In this document: positions 56,527-64,000 of the stretch, one piece after another
How positions within the stretch are numbered: position 1 is the first letter of the stretch
Layout of the letters: each line of letters begins with the position of its first letter
Assembly (NCBI RefSeq): GCF_000158815.1
Contig: NZ_GG657738.1
Location: forward strand, 4,695,498-4,759,497
Direction: 5' to 3'
From: Micromonospora sp. ATCC 39149
GTDB taxonomy: Bacteria; Actinomycetota; Actinomycetes; Mycobacteriales; Micromonosporaceae
DNA length: 64,000 bases
The notes under the pieces: model-generated
Seen by the model: only the letters and a program-made list of their open reading frames with translations
Databases searched by the model: none
Told to the model about the DNA's origin: nothing
Position numbers and translations under genes: made by a program

Positions 56527-57648
56527 GTGACCGCTGCCGATTACGCCGAACAGCTCAAGGAACTCGACGCCATCCTGCGCAACATCGAGGCCGTGCTCGA
56601 CCTCGATCGGCTGCACGAGGACAAGGCCCGGCTCGAGGAGCAGGCCTCCGCGCCGGACCTGTGGGACGACCAGGCCAAGGCGCAGCAGGTGACCTCCCAG
56701 CTGTCGTACGTCAACGGCGAGATCGACAAGCTGGGCAGCCTGCGCTCCCGGCTCGACGACGCCCGGGTGCTGCTGGAGCTGGCCGAGGCCGAGGACGACC
56801 CTGGCGTGCTCGCCGAGGTGGAGACCGAAATCGGGGCGCTCACCAAGAGCATCCAGGACATGGAGGTCCGCACTCTGCTCTCCGGCGAGTACGACTCGCG
56901 GGAGGCGCTGGTGGCGATCCGGGCCGGCGCGGGCGGCGTGGACGCGGCCGACTTCGCCGAGATGCTGCTGCGGATGTACCTGCGCTGGGCCGAGCGGCAC
57001 GGCTACCCGACCGAGGTCTACGAGACCTCGTACGCCGAGGAGGCGGGCCTGAAGTCCGCGACCTTCGCGGTCAAGGTGCCCTACGCGTACGGCACCCTCA
57101 GCGTGGAGTCCGGCACCCACCGCCTCGTGCGGATCAGCCCGTTCGACAACCAGGGTCGCCGGCAGACCAGCTTCGCCGGCGTCGAGGTCCTGCCGGTCAC
57201 CGAGCAGACCGATCACATCGACATCCCCGAGAACGAGGTGCGGGTCGACGTCTACCGGTCCTCCGGCCCGGGCGGGCAGAGCGTCAACACCACCGACTCG
57301 GCCGTGCGGCTCACCCACATTCCGACCGGCATCGTGGTGACCTGTCAGAACGAGAAGTCCCAGCTACAGAACAAGGCGTCCGCGCTGCGGGTGCTCCAGG
57401 CGCGGCTGCTGGAGCGCAAACGGCAGGAGGAGCAGGCCAAGCTGAACGGGCTGAAGACCGACGCCGCCGGCTCGTGGGGCGACCAGATGCGCTCGTACGT
57501 GCTGCACCCGTATCAGATGGTGAAGGATCTCCGAACCGAGCAGGAGACGGGCAATCCGAGCGCGGTCTTCGACGGAGAACTGGACAGCTTCATCGAGGCC
57601 GGTATCCGGTGGCGCAAGCAGCGCCAGCTCGCCGGCGACGCTGCGTGA
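56527..57648 (+). CDS. prfB: peptide chain release factor 2
   Basis: A 373-residue RF2, which terminates translation at UGA and UAA. The stop-codon-reading S-P-F motif is in R-I-S-P-F-D-N-Q, and the peptidyl-hydrolysis G-G-Q is in [10 protein letters not shown] (residues about 245-254). No in-frame stop with the E. coli-type programmed frameshift is present. GTG 56527 gives the family start; the frame is open further upstream but that part is not conserved sequence. It precedes ftsEX-smpB-ssrA, a conserved arrangement. Confidence 0.96.
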   Translation: MTAADYAEQLKELDAILRNIEAVLDLDRLHEDKARLEEQASAPDLWDDQAKAQQVTSQLSYVNGEIDKLGSLRSRLDDARVLLELAEAEDDPGVLAEVETEIGALTKSIQDMEVRTLLSGEYDSREALVAIRAGAGGVDAADFAEMLLRMYLRWAERHGYPTEVYETSYAEEAGLKSATFAVKVPYAYGTLSVESGTHRLVRISPFDNQGRRQTSFAGVEVLPVTEQTDHIDIPENEVRVDVYRSSGPGGQSVNTTDSAVRLTHIPTGIVVTCQNEKSQLQNKASALRVLQARLLERKRQEEQAKLNGLKTDAAGSWGDQMRSYVLHPYQMVKDLRTEQETGNPSAVFDGELDSFIEAGIRWRKQRQLAGDAA

Positions 57649-57730
57649 TCATCTGTGGGCGGAGCGCGTCGTCGATCTCCCGCTAACCGGGCGTTTCGAT
57701 GACGCGCCCCGCATCAACGGGGCGTGGGGC

Positions 57731-57758
57731 TTGGCTCCTCGGTTACACCGCGTAGACT
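57731..57758 (+). promoter_or_regulatory. promoter of ftsE, probably leaderless
   Basis: TTGGCT (57731-57736) and TAGACT (57753-57758) are 16 bases apart. The expected start point falls at or just before the GTG at 57767, and there is no ribosome site, suggesting a leaderless mRNA. Confidence 0.5.
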
Positions 57759-57766
57759 CACCACCC

Positions 57767-58447
57767 GTGATTCAGCTTGAGCAAGTGACGAAGACGTACC
57801 CGAAGGCGTCCCGGCCTTCGCTCGACAACGTGTCCGTCTCGATCGAGAAGGGCGAGTTCGTCTTCTTCATCGGCCCATCCGGCTCCGGCAAGTCCACCAT
57901 CATCAAACTGCTGCTGCACGAGGTGACCCCGAACAAGGGGCGCGTCGTCGTGAACAGCAAGGACGTGACCTCGATGCGGTCGTGGAAGCGCCCCCACTTC
58001 CGGCGTTCCATCGGCTGCGTCTTCCAGGACTTCCGGCTGCTGCCGAACCGCACCGCGTACGAGAACGTGGCGTTCGCCCTTGAGGTGATCGGCAAGACCA
58101 AGGCGGTCGCCCGCCGGGTCGTGCCCGAGGTGCTGGAGTTGGTCGGGCTCGGTGGCAAGGAGCACCGCTACCCCCACGAGCTCTCCGGCGGTGAGCAGCA
58201 GCGGGTCGCCGTGGCGCGGGCGTTCGTGAACCGCCCGCTGATCCTGCTCGCGGACGAGCCGACCGGAAACCTGGACCCGGACACCTCGATCGAGATCATG
58301 CGGCTGCTGGACCGGATCAACCGCACCGGAACGACCGTCGTGATGGTCACGCACGACTCGAACATCGTGAACCAGATGCGCCGCCGGGTCGTCGAGATCG
58401 AGAGCGGCCGTATCGTGCGTGACCAGGCCCGCGGCGTCTACGGGTGA
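57767..58447 (+). CDS. ftsE: cell-division ATP-binding protein FtsE
   Basis: A 226-residue ABC ATPase. Walker A is G-P-S-G-S-G-K-S-T, the Q-loop is V-F-Q-D-F-R-L-L, the signature is L-S-G-G-E-Q-Q-R, Walker B is [12 protein letters not shown] and the H-loop His follows in V-T-H-D. With FtsX it controls peptidoglycan hydrolases at the division site. The GTG start gives the expected N-terminus V-I-Q-L-E-Q-V-T. Confidence 0.96.
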   Translation: MIQLEQVTKTYPKASRPSLDNVSVSIEKGEFVFFIGPSGSGKSTIIKLLLHEVTPNKGRVVVNSKDVTSMRSWKRPHFRRSIGCVFQDFRLLPNRTAYENVAFALEVIGKTKAVARRVVPEVLELVGLGGKEHRYPHELSGGEQQRVAVARAFVNRPLILLADEPTGNLDPDTSIEIMRLLDRINRTGTTVVMVTHDSNIVNQMRRRVVEIESGRIVRDQARGVYG

Positions 58448-58514
58448 GCCGGCGCTCCACCCCTGTGCAGCCTGACGACGAACACCTCACGCCGGAGACC
58501 CGGAGGAATTCCCG

Positions 58515-59390
58515 ATGCGCGTGAAATACGTCCTGTCCGAGGTACTGGTCGGACTGTGGCGCAACGTCACCATGACCATCGCGATGATCATCACGTTGGC
58601 CGTGTCGTTGACCATGCTCGGTGTCAGCGGCCTTGTGTACAGCAAGGTCGACGACATGAAGGACCTCTACTACAAGAACATCCAGGTCTCGATCTTCTTG
58701 AAGGGGGAGGTCACCGAGCAGGAGCGCACCGATCTGGAGGCCAAGCTCAAGAGTGACCCCCTGGTGAAGGAGGTCCTCTACGTCAACAAGGACGAGGCGT
58801 ACAAGCGCTTCCAGGAGATGTACCAGGACGCGCCGGACCTGGTCAGCGCCGTGAAGCCGGACCAGTTGCCCGAGTCGTTCCGGCTCACCCTGGTCAACCC
58901 GGAGCAGTACAAGAGCATCTACGACCAGTACAAGGACACGGCGGGCGTCGACGAGATCGTCGACCAGAGTCAACTGCTGGACAAGATCTTCGACCTCTTC
59001 ACCGCCGGCCAGAACATCGCCCTGGCCGGGGCGATCGCGATGGCCATCGCCGCCCTGCTGCTGGTCGCCAACACCATCCAGGTGGCCGCGTACAGCAAGC
59101 GGCGCGAGGTGGCGGTCATGAAGCTGGTCGGCGCGTCCAACTGGTTCATCCAGGCACCGTTCGTCCTGGAGGCTGTGGTCGCCGGCCTGATCGGCTCGTT
59201 CCTCGGCCTGGGGGCGCTGATCGCCCTGAAGTTCTTCCTGTTCGACGGCTCCCTGAGCGCGTTGCAGGGCCTGTTCTCCCCAGTGACCTGGAGCGACATC
59301 TTCCTGATGTTCCCGATCATGGCGGGCGTCGGCGCGCTGGTCAGCGCCGTCACCGGCTGGGTCACCCTCCGGTTCTACCTGCGCGTCTAG
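58515..59390 (+). CDS. ftsX: permease-like cell division protein FtsX
   Basis: A 291-residue FtsX with four membrane helices: one near the N-terminus, a large extracytoplasmic domain, then three near the C-terminus. The conserved V-A-A-Y-S-K-R-R-E-V-A-V-M-K-L-V-G-A-S loop couples it to FtsE. ATG 58515 has a GGAGGAATT site. It lies 67 bases after ftsE. Confidence 0.95.
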   Translation: MRVKYVLSEVLVGLWRNVTMTIAMIITLAVSLTMLGVSGLVYSKVDDMKDLYYKNIQVSIFLKGEVTEQERTDLEAKLKSDPLVKEVLYVNKDEAYKRFQEMYQDAPDLVSAVKPDQLPESFRLTLVNPEQYKSIYDQYKDTAGVDEIVDQSQLLDKIFDLFTAGQNIALAGAIAMAIAALLLVANTIQVAAYSKRREVAVMKLVGASNWFIQAPFVLEAVVAGLIGSFLGLGALIALKFFLFDGSLSALQGLFSPVTWSDIFLMFPIMAGVGALVSAVTGWVTLRFYLRV

Positions 59391-59416
59391 TCGCTCACCG
59401 GGTCTGTCGGCGACAG

Positions 59417-59460
59417 CAAGGGCCTCCCGGCGCGGAATAATCCGCGCCGGGAGGCCCTTG
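59417..59460 (+). terminator. perfect 20-bp terminator hairpin of ftsEX
   Basis: CAAGGGCCTCCCGGCGCGGA (59417-59436) pairs perfectly with 59441-59460 across the loop ATAA. It is unusually long and exact and begins 27 bases after the ftsX stop. Confidence 0.85.
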
Positions 59461-59535
59461 TCGTTCGGGTAGCATGATCTCCGCTTCCGGCCCGGCAGAG
59501 CCGGGGCCGGGGCCGGGCGAGGGGAGGTGGCGCCG

Positions 59536-60015
59536 ATGCCACGGGAACAGGGGCGCAAGGTGGTCGCCTCCAACAAGAAGGCGCGGCACGACTACGCCAT
59601 CCTCGACACGTACGAGGCGGGCATGTCGCTGACCGGCACCGAGGTGAAGTCGCTGCGCGCGGGGCGGGCGTCGCTGATCGACGCGTTCGCCCAGGAGCGC
59701 GGCGGCGAGATCTACCTGCACGGCATGAACATCCCGGAGTACAAGCAGGGCACCTGGACCAACCACGAGCCCCGGCGTACCCGGAAGCTGCTGCTCAAGC
59801 GGCTGGAGATCGATCGCCTGATCGGCAAGACCCGGGAGAGCGGGCTCACCCTGGTGCCGTTGCAGGTCTATTTCTCCGACGGCTGGGCCAAGGTGGAGAT
59901 CGGCCTGGCCAAGGGCAAGAAGACGTACGACAAGCGCCAGGATCTCGCCAAGCGGGACGCGGAACGGGAGATAGCCCGGGTGTCCGGCCGGCGCGGCAAG
60001 GGCATGCGCGGGTGA
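59536..60015 (+). CDS. smpB: SsrA-binding protein SmpB
   Basis: A 159-residue SmpB, which delivers tmRNA to stalled ribosomes. Diagnostic blocks are [34 protein letters not shown] and the basic C-terminal tail [12 protein letters not shown] 59536 has a GGGGAGG site. The tmRNA gene follows 105 bases downstream. Confidence 0.96.
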   Translation: MPREQGRKVVASNKKARHDYAILDTYEAGMSLTGTEVKSLRAGRASLIDAFAQERGGEIYLHGMNIPEYKQGTWTNHEPRRTRKLLLKRLEIDRLIGKTRESGLTLVPLQVYFSDGWAKVEIGLAKGKKTYDKRQDLAKRDAEREIARVSGRRGKGMRG

Positions 60016-60120
60016 TACATCCCTTTTGTCCGTCACGACCCGCCGGGGTGGGGCTCGGGGATGAAACCCGTTGCGGCAGGCGTTAGGCTTGGTGGTGCCG
60101 CCACACCGGCGGCCCGTCGA

Positions 60121-60496
60121 GGGGGTGACTGGTTTCGACTTCGTACGTTGCGGCAGGGGAAGCGAGCCGAGGAAGCCGACGTCGTCTCGAGAATCGTTCG
60201 TCGGAAACCAATAAGCGCCAAGCAAAATCGCGCTGACTTCGCTCTCGCCGCCTGAGGCGAGTAGCAAGTCTGTCGGCCTGGGAGTGCCTTCGACCCAGTT
60301 AGCCGGCATCAGCTAGGAGGCTGGCCAAGCGGACCCGGTCGCGGGGTCCGTGCGGCGAGATTAATCAGCGACTGGGCCCGCCACACCGACTCGCTCGCGT
60401 GATCGGAGGGGCCGAGTAGAGGCACAGCGAGCTGCGCTCGGAGAAGCCCTGACAAACCGGCGAAGGACCCGGGTTCGATTCCCGGCACCTCCACCA
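60121..60496 (+). ncRNA. ssrA: transfer-messenger RNA (tmRNA)
   Basis: A complete one-piece tmRNA of 376 bases. The 5' end GGGGGTGACTGGTTTCGAC pairs with the 3' end CACCTCC followed by encoded ACCA. The T-arm reads GGGTTCGATTCCC. The tag frame starts at GCC 60217 and ends at TGA 60253-60255, encoding AKQNRADFALAA, which ends in the usual A-L-A-A degron. The distance from smpB and the following terminator support an independent transcript. Confidence 0.96.
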
Positions 60497-60499
60497 GCT

Positions 60500-60538
60500 G
60501 ACGATGCGCCCCGGTCCACTGGACCGGGGCGCATCGTC
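60500..60538 (+). terminator. terminator of ssrA
   Basis: GACGATGCGCCCCGGTCC (60500-60517) pairs perfectly with 60521-60538, with a 3-base loop, starting three bases after the tmRNA CCA end. Confidence 0.85.
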
Positions 60539-60660
60539 GTCTCCGGGGGTGGTGTGACCTGTGGGACACTGGGGCCAGCGGTGCCGGTGTACGACGACCC
60601 GGGACCAGGCGGCTGGAAGGCGGGGCGGAACCGGGGCCCGCGTGGCCGCGTCGAAGGGGT

Positions 60661-61687
60661 ATGCGTCGAGTTCTCGCCCTCGTGGGGCTGCCCCTGTTGG
60701 TCGTCGCGGCTGGTTGCGCGCCGGCCGGTTCCGAGCCGACCGCCGACGGCACGCCCGCCGGCAGCCCCGACCACCGCTTCGAGGCGTTCCACCAGCGGGC
60801 CGTCGAGATCGCCGAGGCGTGGCGACCCGGCACCGCCTGGACCGGCGGCTACCTGCCGTTGCAGGAGCCCACCGTGCTGCTCGGCGACCCCGGCTTCAGC
60901 GCCGACACCGAGCAGGCCTTCCGCAACGGCTGGTACCGGGAGCAGATCGCCGTGCCGACCGCCAGGCCGGCCGCCGGGGCGATCCGCTTCCCCGACGGGA
61001 CGCTCACCGTGCCGCTGGTCAGTGCCGCCGAGGCGTACCGGCAGCTCGACCAGGGGGACCCGCCGCCGTGCGAGGGGCGGCCGAAGGGCCCCGGCGTCCC
61101 GCCGAAGTCCGGCTCCGGCCCGATCGTCGAGCCGGGACCCGACGGCCCGACCGTCGGCGAGGGGCCGTACGGCCACAGCGGCGGGTCGGGCCCGAACGAC
61201 TCGGTCAGCAGCGGGCCGTCGTCCGCCTGTGTTCCGCTCACCGTCACCGCCGTGACGCTCGGCACCGCGCCGGTGCGCACCAGCCGGGGTGAGGCGCGGG
61301 TACCGGCGTGGCTGTTCACCGTCGGGGAGTTGACGGCGAAGGTGGCCCGGCTCGCCGTCGCGCCCGGCACTCCCGCCACCCTCCCGGAGGGGGTCGCGCC
61401 GACCCGGCCGGCACCCGACGGTGTGGTGGGCGCGCAGGACCTCCGGGCCGTCGACGGGGCGAAGCTGACCTGGCGGGTCGGGGTCGGGGCCTGCGACACC
61501 GGCATCACCCCGTTGGTGCAGGAGCGCGACGACGTGGTGGTTGGTCGGCGGCGGGGTCACCCCGGCCACCGGCATGTGCACCGACCAGCTCAAGCTGGAG
61601 CCGGTCACCGCCACCCTCAGGGCGCCGCTGGGTAACCGGCCGGTGCTCGACGTGGTCACCGGCGCGCCGCTGATCCTGCGCGGCTGA
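60661..61687 (+). pseudogene. lipoprotein of unknown function, frameshifted near the C-terminus
   Basis: From ATG 60661 the frame encodes a lipoprotein with lipobox V-V-A-A-G-C (Cys about residue 19), then a soluble domain with several cysteines (P-P-C-E-G, S-A-C-V-P-L, G-A-C-D-T-G). The frame as written loses its family-like character after position 61541 and would end at 61635. Removing one T from TT at 61541-61542 restores D-D-V-V-V-V-G-G-G-V-T-P-A-T-G-M-C-T-D-Q and continues to TGA 61685-61687 with L-D-V-V-T-G-A-P-L-I-L-R-G. The intact protein would be about 341 residues. It may be a true mutation or a sequence error. Confidence 0.72.
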
Positions 61688-61712
61688 GCGCGGCCCCGGG
61701 CCCGGAGAGGGC

Positions 61713-63308
61713 TCAGAGCAGCTTCGGGATCTCGGTGCTGATCGGCACCGGCAGGACGGTGGGCCGGTCCGCCGCCAGCGCCGCGTCCAGCGCGTGGCCC
61801 AGCCGGCCCGGCTCCTCGATCACCGTGGCGGCGCAGCCGTACCCCCGGGCCACCGCGACGACGTCCAGGCCGGGCAGGTCGAGGCCGGGCACCCCGGGGG
61901 TCTGCTTCAGGTCGGCGAACGCCTTGAGGATCGCGTACTGCTGGTTGACCGGGACCACGACGACCAGCGGCAGGCGCAGCCGCGCGGCCGTCCACAGCGC
62001 CTGCACCGAGTAGTGGAAAGAGCCGTCGCCGATCACCGCGACCACCGGCCGGCCCCGCCCGGTGTCCCGCTCGGCCAGGGCGATCCCGACCGCCGCGGGC
62101 AGCCCGAACCCTAGGCCGCCGCTGGCCATCGTGAAGTACGACCCGGGACGGGTGACCGGCAGCCGGCGGCGCAGCGCGGCCAGGTTGGACGGTGACTCCT
62201 GCACCAGCACCCCGTCGGGCGGCCAGTGCCGGGCCAGGGCGGCGAACAGCGCGTCCGGGCTCGGCGGCGGGCCGAGGTCGGGCGGCCCGGGGGCGGCCCG
62301 GGGCGCCGGGGGCGGTCGGTCGGTCGCCGGGAGCAGCTCGACCAGGGCGGCCAGGGCCAGGCCCGGGTCGGCGAGCAGGCTGTCGCCGACCGGGGCGCGG
62401 GCCGTCTCGTCCGGGTCGTCGGTGACGTGCAGCAGGCGGGCTCCGGCGGGCAGGTGGTCGCCCGGCACGTGGGGGTAGTAGCGGAACACCGGCGCGCCGA
62501 CCACCAGCACCGTGTCGTGGCCGGCCAGCGCCTCGGCCAACGGCCCGATCGCGTACGGCAGCACGCCGCGGAAGTGCGGGTGGTCCTCGGGGAACGGGGC
62601 CCGCTCCGGTGCGGGCGCGGCCCAGACCGGTGCGGCCAGCCGCTTGGCCAGGGCCACCGCCGCCGGCCACGCCCCGGCCCGGTCGACCGCCCCGCCGAGC
62701 ACCAGCGCGGGGCAGCGGCTGGCGGCCATCCGGGCGGCGAACTCCCGCAGCCGGGCCGGGTCCGGGGCGTACCGGGTGGCCACGGTGCGCACCTCGGGCG
62801 CCCCGGCCGCCGGCTGGGCCCAGTCGTCCATCGGCAGGGAGAGGAAGACCGGGCCGGTCGGCGGCTGCGTGGCCGTGGCGTACGCCCGCATGAACGCCGC
62901 CGGGATGTCCTGCGCGCGGGCCGGTTCGTGGCTCCACTTGACGTACGGCTGGGTCAGCTCGGCCGCGCGGCGGCTGGCCAGCCGGGGCTCCAGCAGCAGC
63001 ATCTCCCGGGTCTGCTGACCGGCCGAGACGATCAGCGGCGTCTTGTTGTGCCAGGCGGTGACCAGGTTGCCCATGCCGTTGCCGGTGCCCGGGGCGGTGT
63101 GCAGGTTGACGTGGGCGGGGCGGCCGGTGGCCTGGGCGTACCCGTCGGCCATGGCGACCGCGGACGCCTCGTGCAGGGCGTGGACGTACCGGAAGTCGTC
63201 GGGGAAGTCCTGGAGGAACGGCTCCTCAGTCGAGCCGGGGTTGCCGAAGACCGTGGTCATGCCCAGCGCCCGCAGCAGGTCGTACGTCGTCTCGCGGACC
63301 GTTGCCAT
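61713..63308 (-). CDS. mdlC: thiamine-diphosphate enzyme, benzoylformate decarboxylase-like
   Basis: A 531-residue ThDP-dependent enzyme of the benzoylformate decarboxylase group. The catalytic Glu is in H-A-L-H-E-A-S-A-V-A-M-A-D-G-Y. The ThDP-binding motif is G-D-G-S-F-H-Y-S (G-D-G) with N-Q-Q-Y at the N end of the motif. The start M-A-T-V-R-E-T-T-Y-D-L-L-R matches family members. The exact keto-acid is uncertain, so the symbol is tentative. It is convergent with the lipoprotein gene and followed on the same strand by the MTAP gene 132 bases upstream. Confidence 0.82.
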   Translation of the reverse strand: MATVRETTYDLLRALGMTTVFGNPGSTEEPFLQDFPDDFRYVHALHEASAVAMADGYAQATGRPAHVNLHTAPGTGNGMGNLVTAWHNKTPLIVSAGQQTREMLLLEPRLASRRAAELTQPYVKWSHEPARAQDIPAAFMRAYATATQPPTGPVFLSLPMDDWAQPAAGAPEVRTVATRYAPDPARLREFAARMAASRCPALVLGGAVDRAGAWPAAVALAKRLAAPVWAAPAPERAPFPEDHPHFRGVLPYAIGPLAEALAGHDTVLVVGAPVFRYYPHVPGDHLPAGARLLHVTDDPDETARAPVGDSLLADPGLALAALVELLPATDRPPPAPRAAPGPPDLGPPPSPDALFAALARHWPPDGVLVQESPSNLAALRRRLPVTRPGSYFTMASGGLGFGLPAAVGIALAERDTGRGRPVVAVIGDGSFHYSVQALWTAARLRLPLVVVVPVNQQYAILKAFADLKQTPGVPGLDLPGLDVVAVARGYGCAATVIEEPGRLGHALDAALAADRPTVLPVPISTEIPKLL

Positions 63309-63440
63309 CGGCGGGCCTCCGTGTCGCGGCGGTGCTGGCTCCTCGGCGGAGCCGGCGCGCGCGGACCGATCCCCGACCTGCCGAATCTATCCGGAAAATT
63401 CTCACTTGCCGGGCTTTTGGCCGCCCGCCCGCCGCTGCGG

Positions 63441-64000
63441 TCAGGGGAGAGCGAAGGGCAGCTTGATCCCGTCCAGCGCCCGCCCGCACGGGCAGTCCCG
63501 CCCGGTCGGCAGGGCGGCGACGGCGTCCAGCAGCACCTCGCGCAGCCGGTCGGTGTTCTCGCCGAAGACCCGGAAGACCTCCTCCTGGGTGACCGACTCG
63601 CCCGCCTCCACCCCCGCGTCGAGGTCGGTGACCAGCGCGATCGGGGTGTAGCAGAGGGCCAGCTCGCGGGCCAGCACCGCCTCCGGGTGCCCGGTCATGT
63701 TGACCACCGCCCCGCCGATCGCGGTGAACCAGCGCGACTCCGCGCGGGTGGAGAAGCGTGGCCCCTCCACGACCACCATCGCCCCGCCATCGACCGCCGA
63801 CACGCCTCGACCGGCCGCCGCGTCCAGCAGTGTCCGGCGCCCCACCGGGCAGTACGGGTCGCCGAAGGCCACGTGCACCGCGCCCCGGTCGTAGTAGGTC
63901 TGGACCCGGCCGCTGGTCCGGTCGATCAACTGGTCCGGCACGACGAACGTGCCCGGCCCCAGCTCGGGGCGGAGCCCGCCTACCGCGCACGGGGCGAGGA
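63441..64000 (-). CDS. mtnP: S-methyl-5'-thioadenosine phosphorylase, partial
   Basis: The C-terminal 186 residues of a purine nucleoside phosphorylase of the MTAP group, cut by the right edge. It contains C-A-V-G-G-L-R-P-E-L-G-P-G-T-F-V-V-P-D-Q-L, D-G-G-A-M-V-V-V-E-G-P-R-F-S-T-R-A-E-S and V-N-M-T-G-H-P-E-A-V-L-A-R-E-L. It splits methylthioadenosine into adenine and methylthioribose-1-phosphate in methionine salvage. The true start lies beyond 64000; GTG 63941 is internal. The tail C-P-C-G-R-A-L is a feature of the actinobacterial enzymes. Confidence 0.88.
   Translation of the reverse strand, partial: LAPCAVGGLRPELGPGTFVVPDQLIDRTSGRVQTYYDRGAVHVAFGDPYCPVGRRTLLDAAAGRGVSAVDGGAMVVVEGPRFSTRAESRWFTAIGGAVVNMTGHPEAVLARELALCYTPIALVTDLDAGVEAGESVTQEEVFRVFGENTDRLREVLLDAVAALPTGRDCPCGRALDGIKLPFALP

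Noticed and set aside
56527..56700. Programmed frameshift in prfB as in E. coli
   Set aside because: The frame is open without an internal stop, so no recoding is needed.

Overview
The window is high-GC actinobacterial DNA, most likely Micromonospora or a close relative. Supporting signs are the gene order mtrA-mtrB-lpqB-comF-hpf-secA, the order prfB-ftsE-ftsX-smpB-ssrA, frequent GTG starts and four-base start/stop overlaps, and two kinds of repeat (a GC-rich palindrome and a GTGAGCGCGAGG-type repeat) that I associate from memory with Micromonosporaceae. The genus is an inference, not a proof.

Region 1 (1-19236) is the right-hand part of a thiopeptide gene cluster of the thiostrepton class, cut by the left edge. 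A 58-residue precursor (7955-8131, minus) ends in a 17-residue core, TSSSSCTTCICTCSCSS. Its last 13 residues are identical to the thiostrepton core, but residues 1, 2 and 4 differ. Leftward on the minus strand lie an alpha/beta hydrolase, a split LanB-type dehydratase (tRNA-glutamyl transfer and elimination proteins), a thiopeptide [4+2] cyclase homologue, an azoline dehydrogenase and a ThiF-like leader-binding protein, in the same order as tbtB-C-D-E-F. As written, the dehydrogenase is broken by a frameshift and a stop codon. On the plus strand, ten closely packed genes encode a P450, a methyltransferase, an epimerase-like SDR, a glycosyltransferase, a TsrM-like B12 radical SAM enzyme, an SDR, an aminotransferase, a carboxyl methyltransferase-like protein, an acyl-CoA-dehydrogenase-like flavoprotein and a SnoaL-like protein. 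The TsrM, aminotransferase, flavoprotein and SDR genes fit quinaldic acid synthesis. The glycosyltransferase suggests a glycosylated product. The YcaO cyclodehydratase, amidotransferase, second P450, export and resistance genes are not in view.

Region 2 (19237-32356) holds a secreted protein of unknown role behind a direct repeat, DUF72, a ClpN-domain autoregulator with operators on its promoter, endonuclease V, an ArsR/AHSA1 pair, a Ser/Pro-rich membrane protein, and a mannose-metabolism run (manB, Trm112-like, SIS isomerase-like, CDF transporter, manA). A 56-bp tandem repeat precedes the CDF gene.

Region 3 (32357-49313) has ahcY behind a structured leader RNA, an efeUOB iron-uptake operon with an IdeR/DtxR-like box, mtrAB-lpqB, comF, hpf, two tandem double-GNAT proteins and secA.

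Region 4 (49314-64000) has an IS30-family element just after secA, a frameshifted Rv3235-like gene, a small HTH protein, a DUF6912-like protein, a membrane protein, pruA, a PadR regulator, prfB, ftsEX, smpB, tmRNA, a frameshifted lipoprotein gene, a benzoylformate-decarboxylase-like ThDP enzyme and the end of an MTA phosphorylase gene cut by the right edge.

Three genes carry frameshifts. Two are repaired by removing one base, so assembly or sequencing errors should be excluded before calling any of them a true pseudogene.
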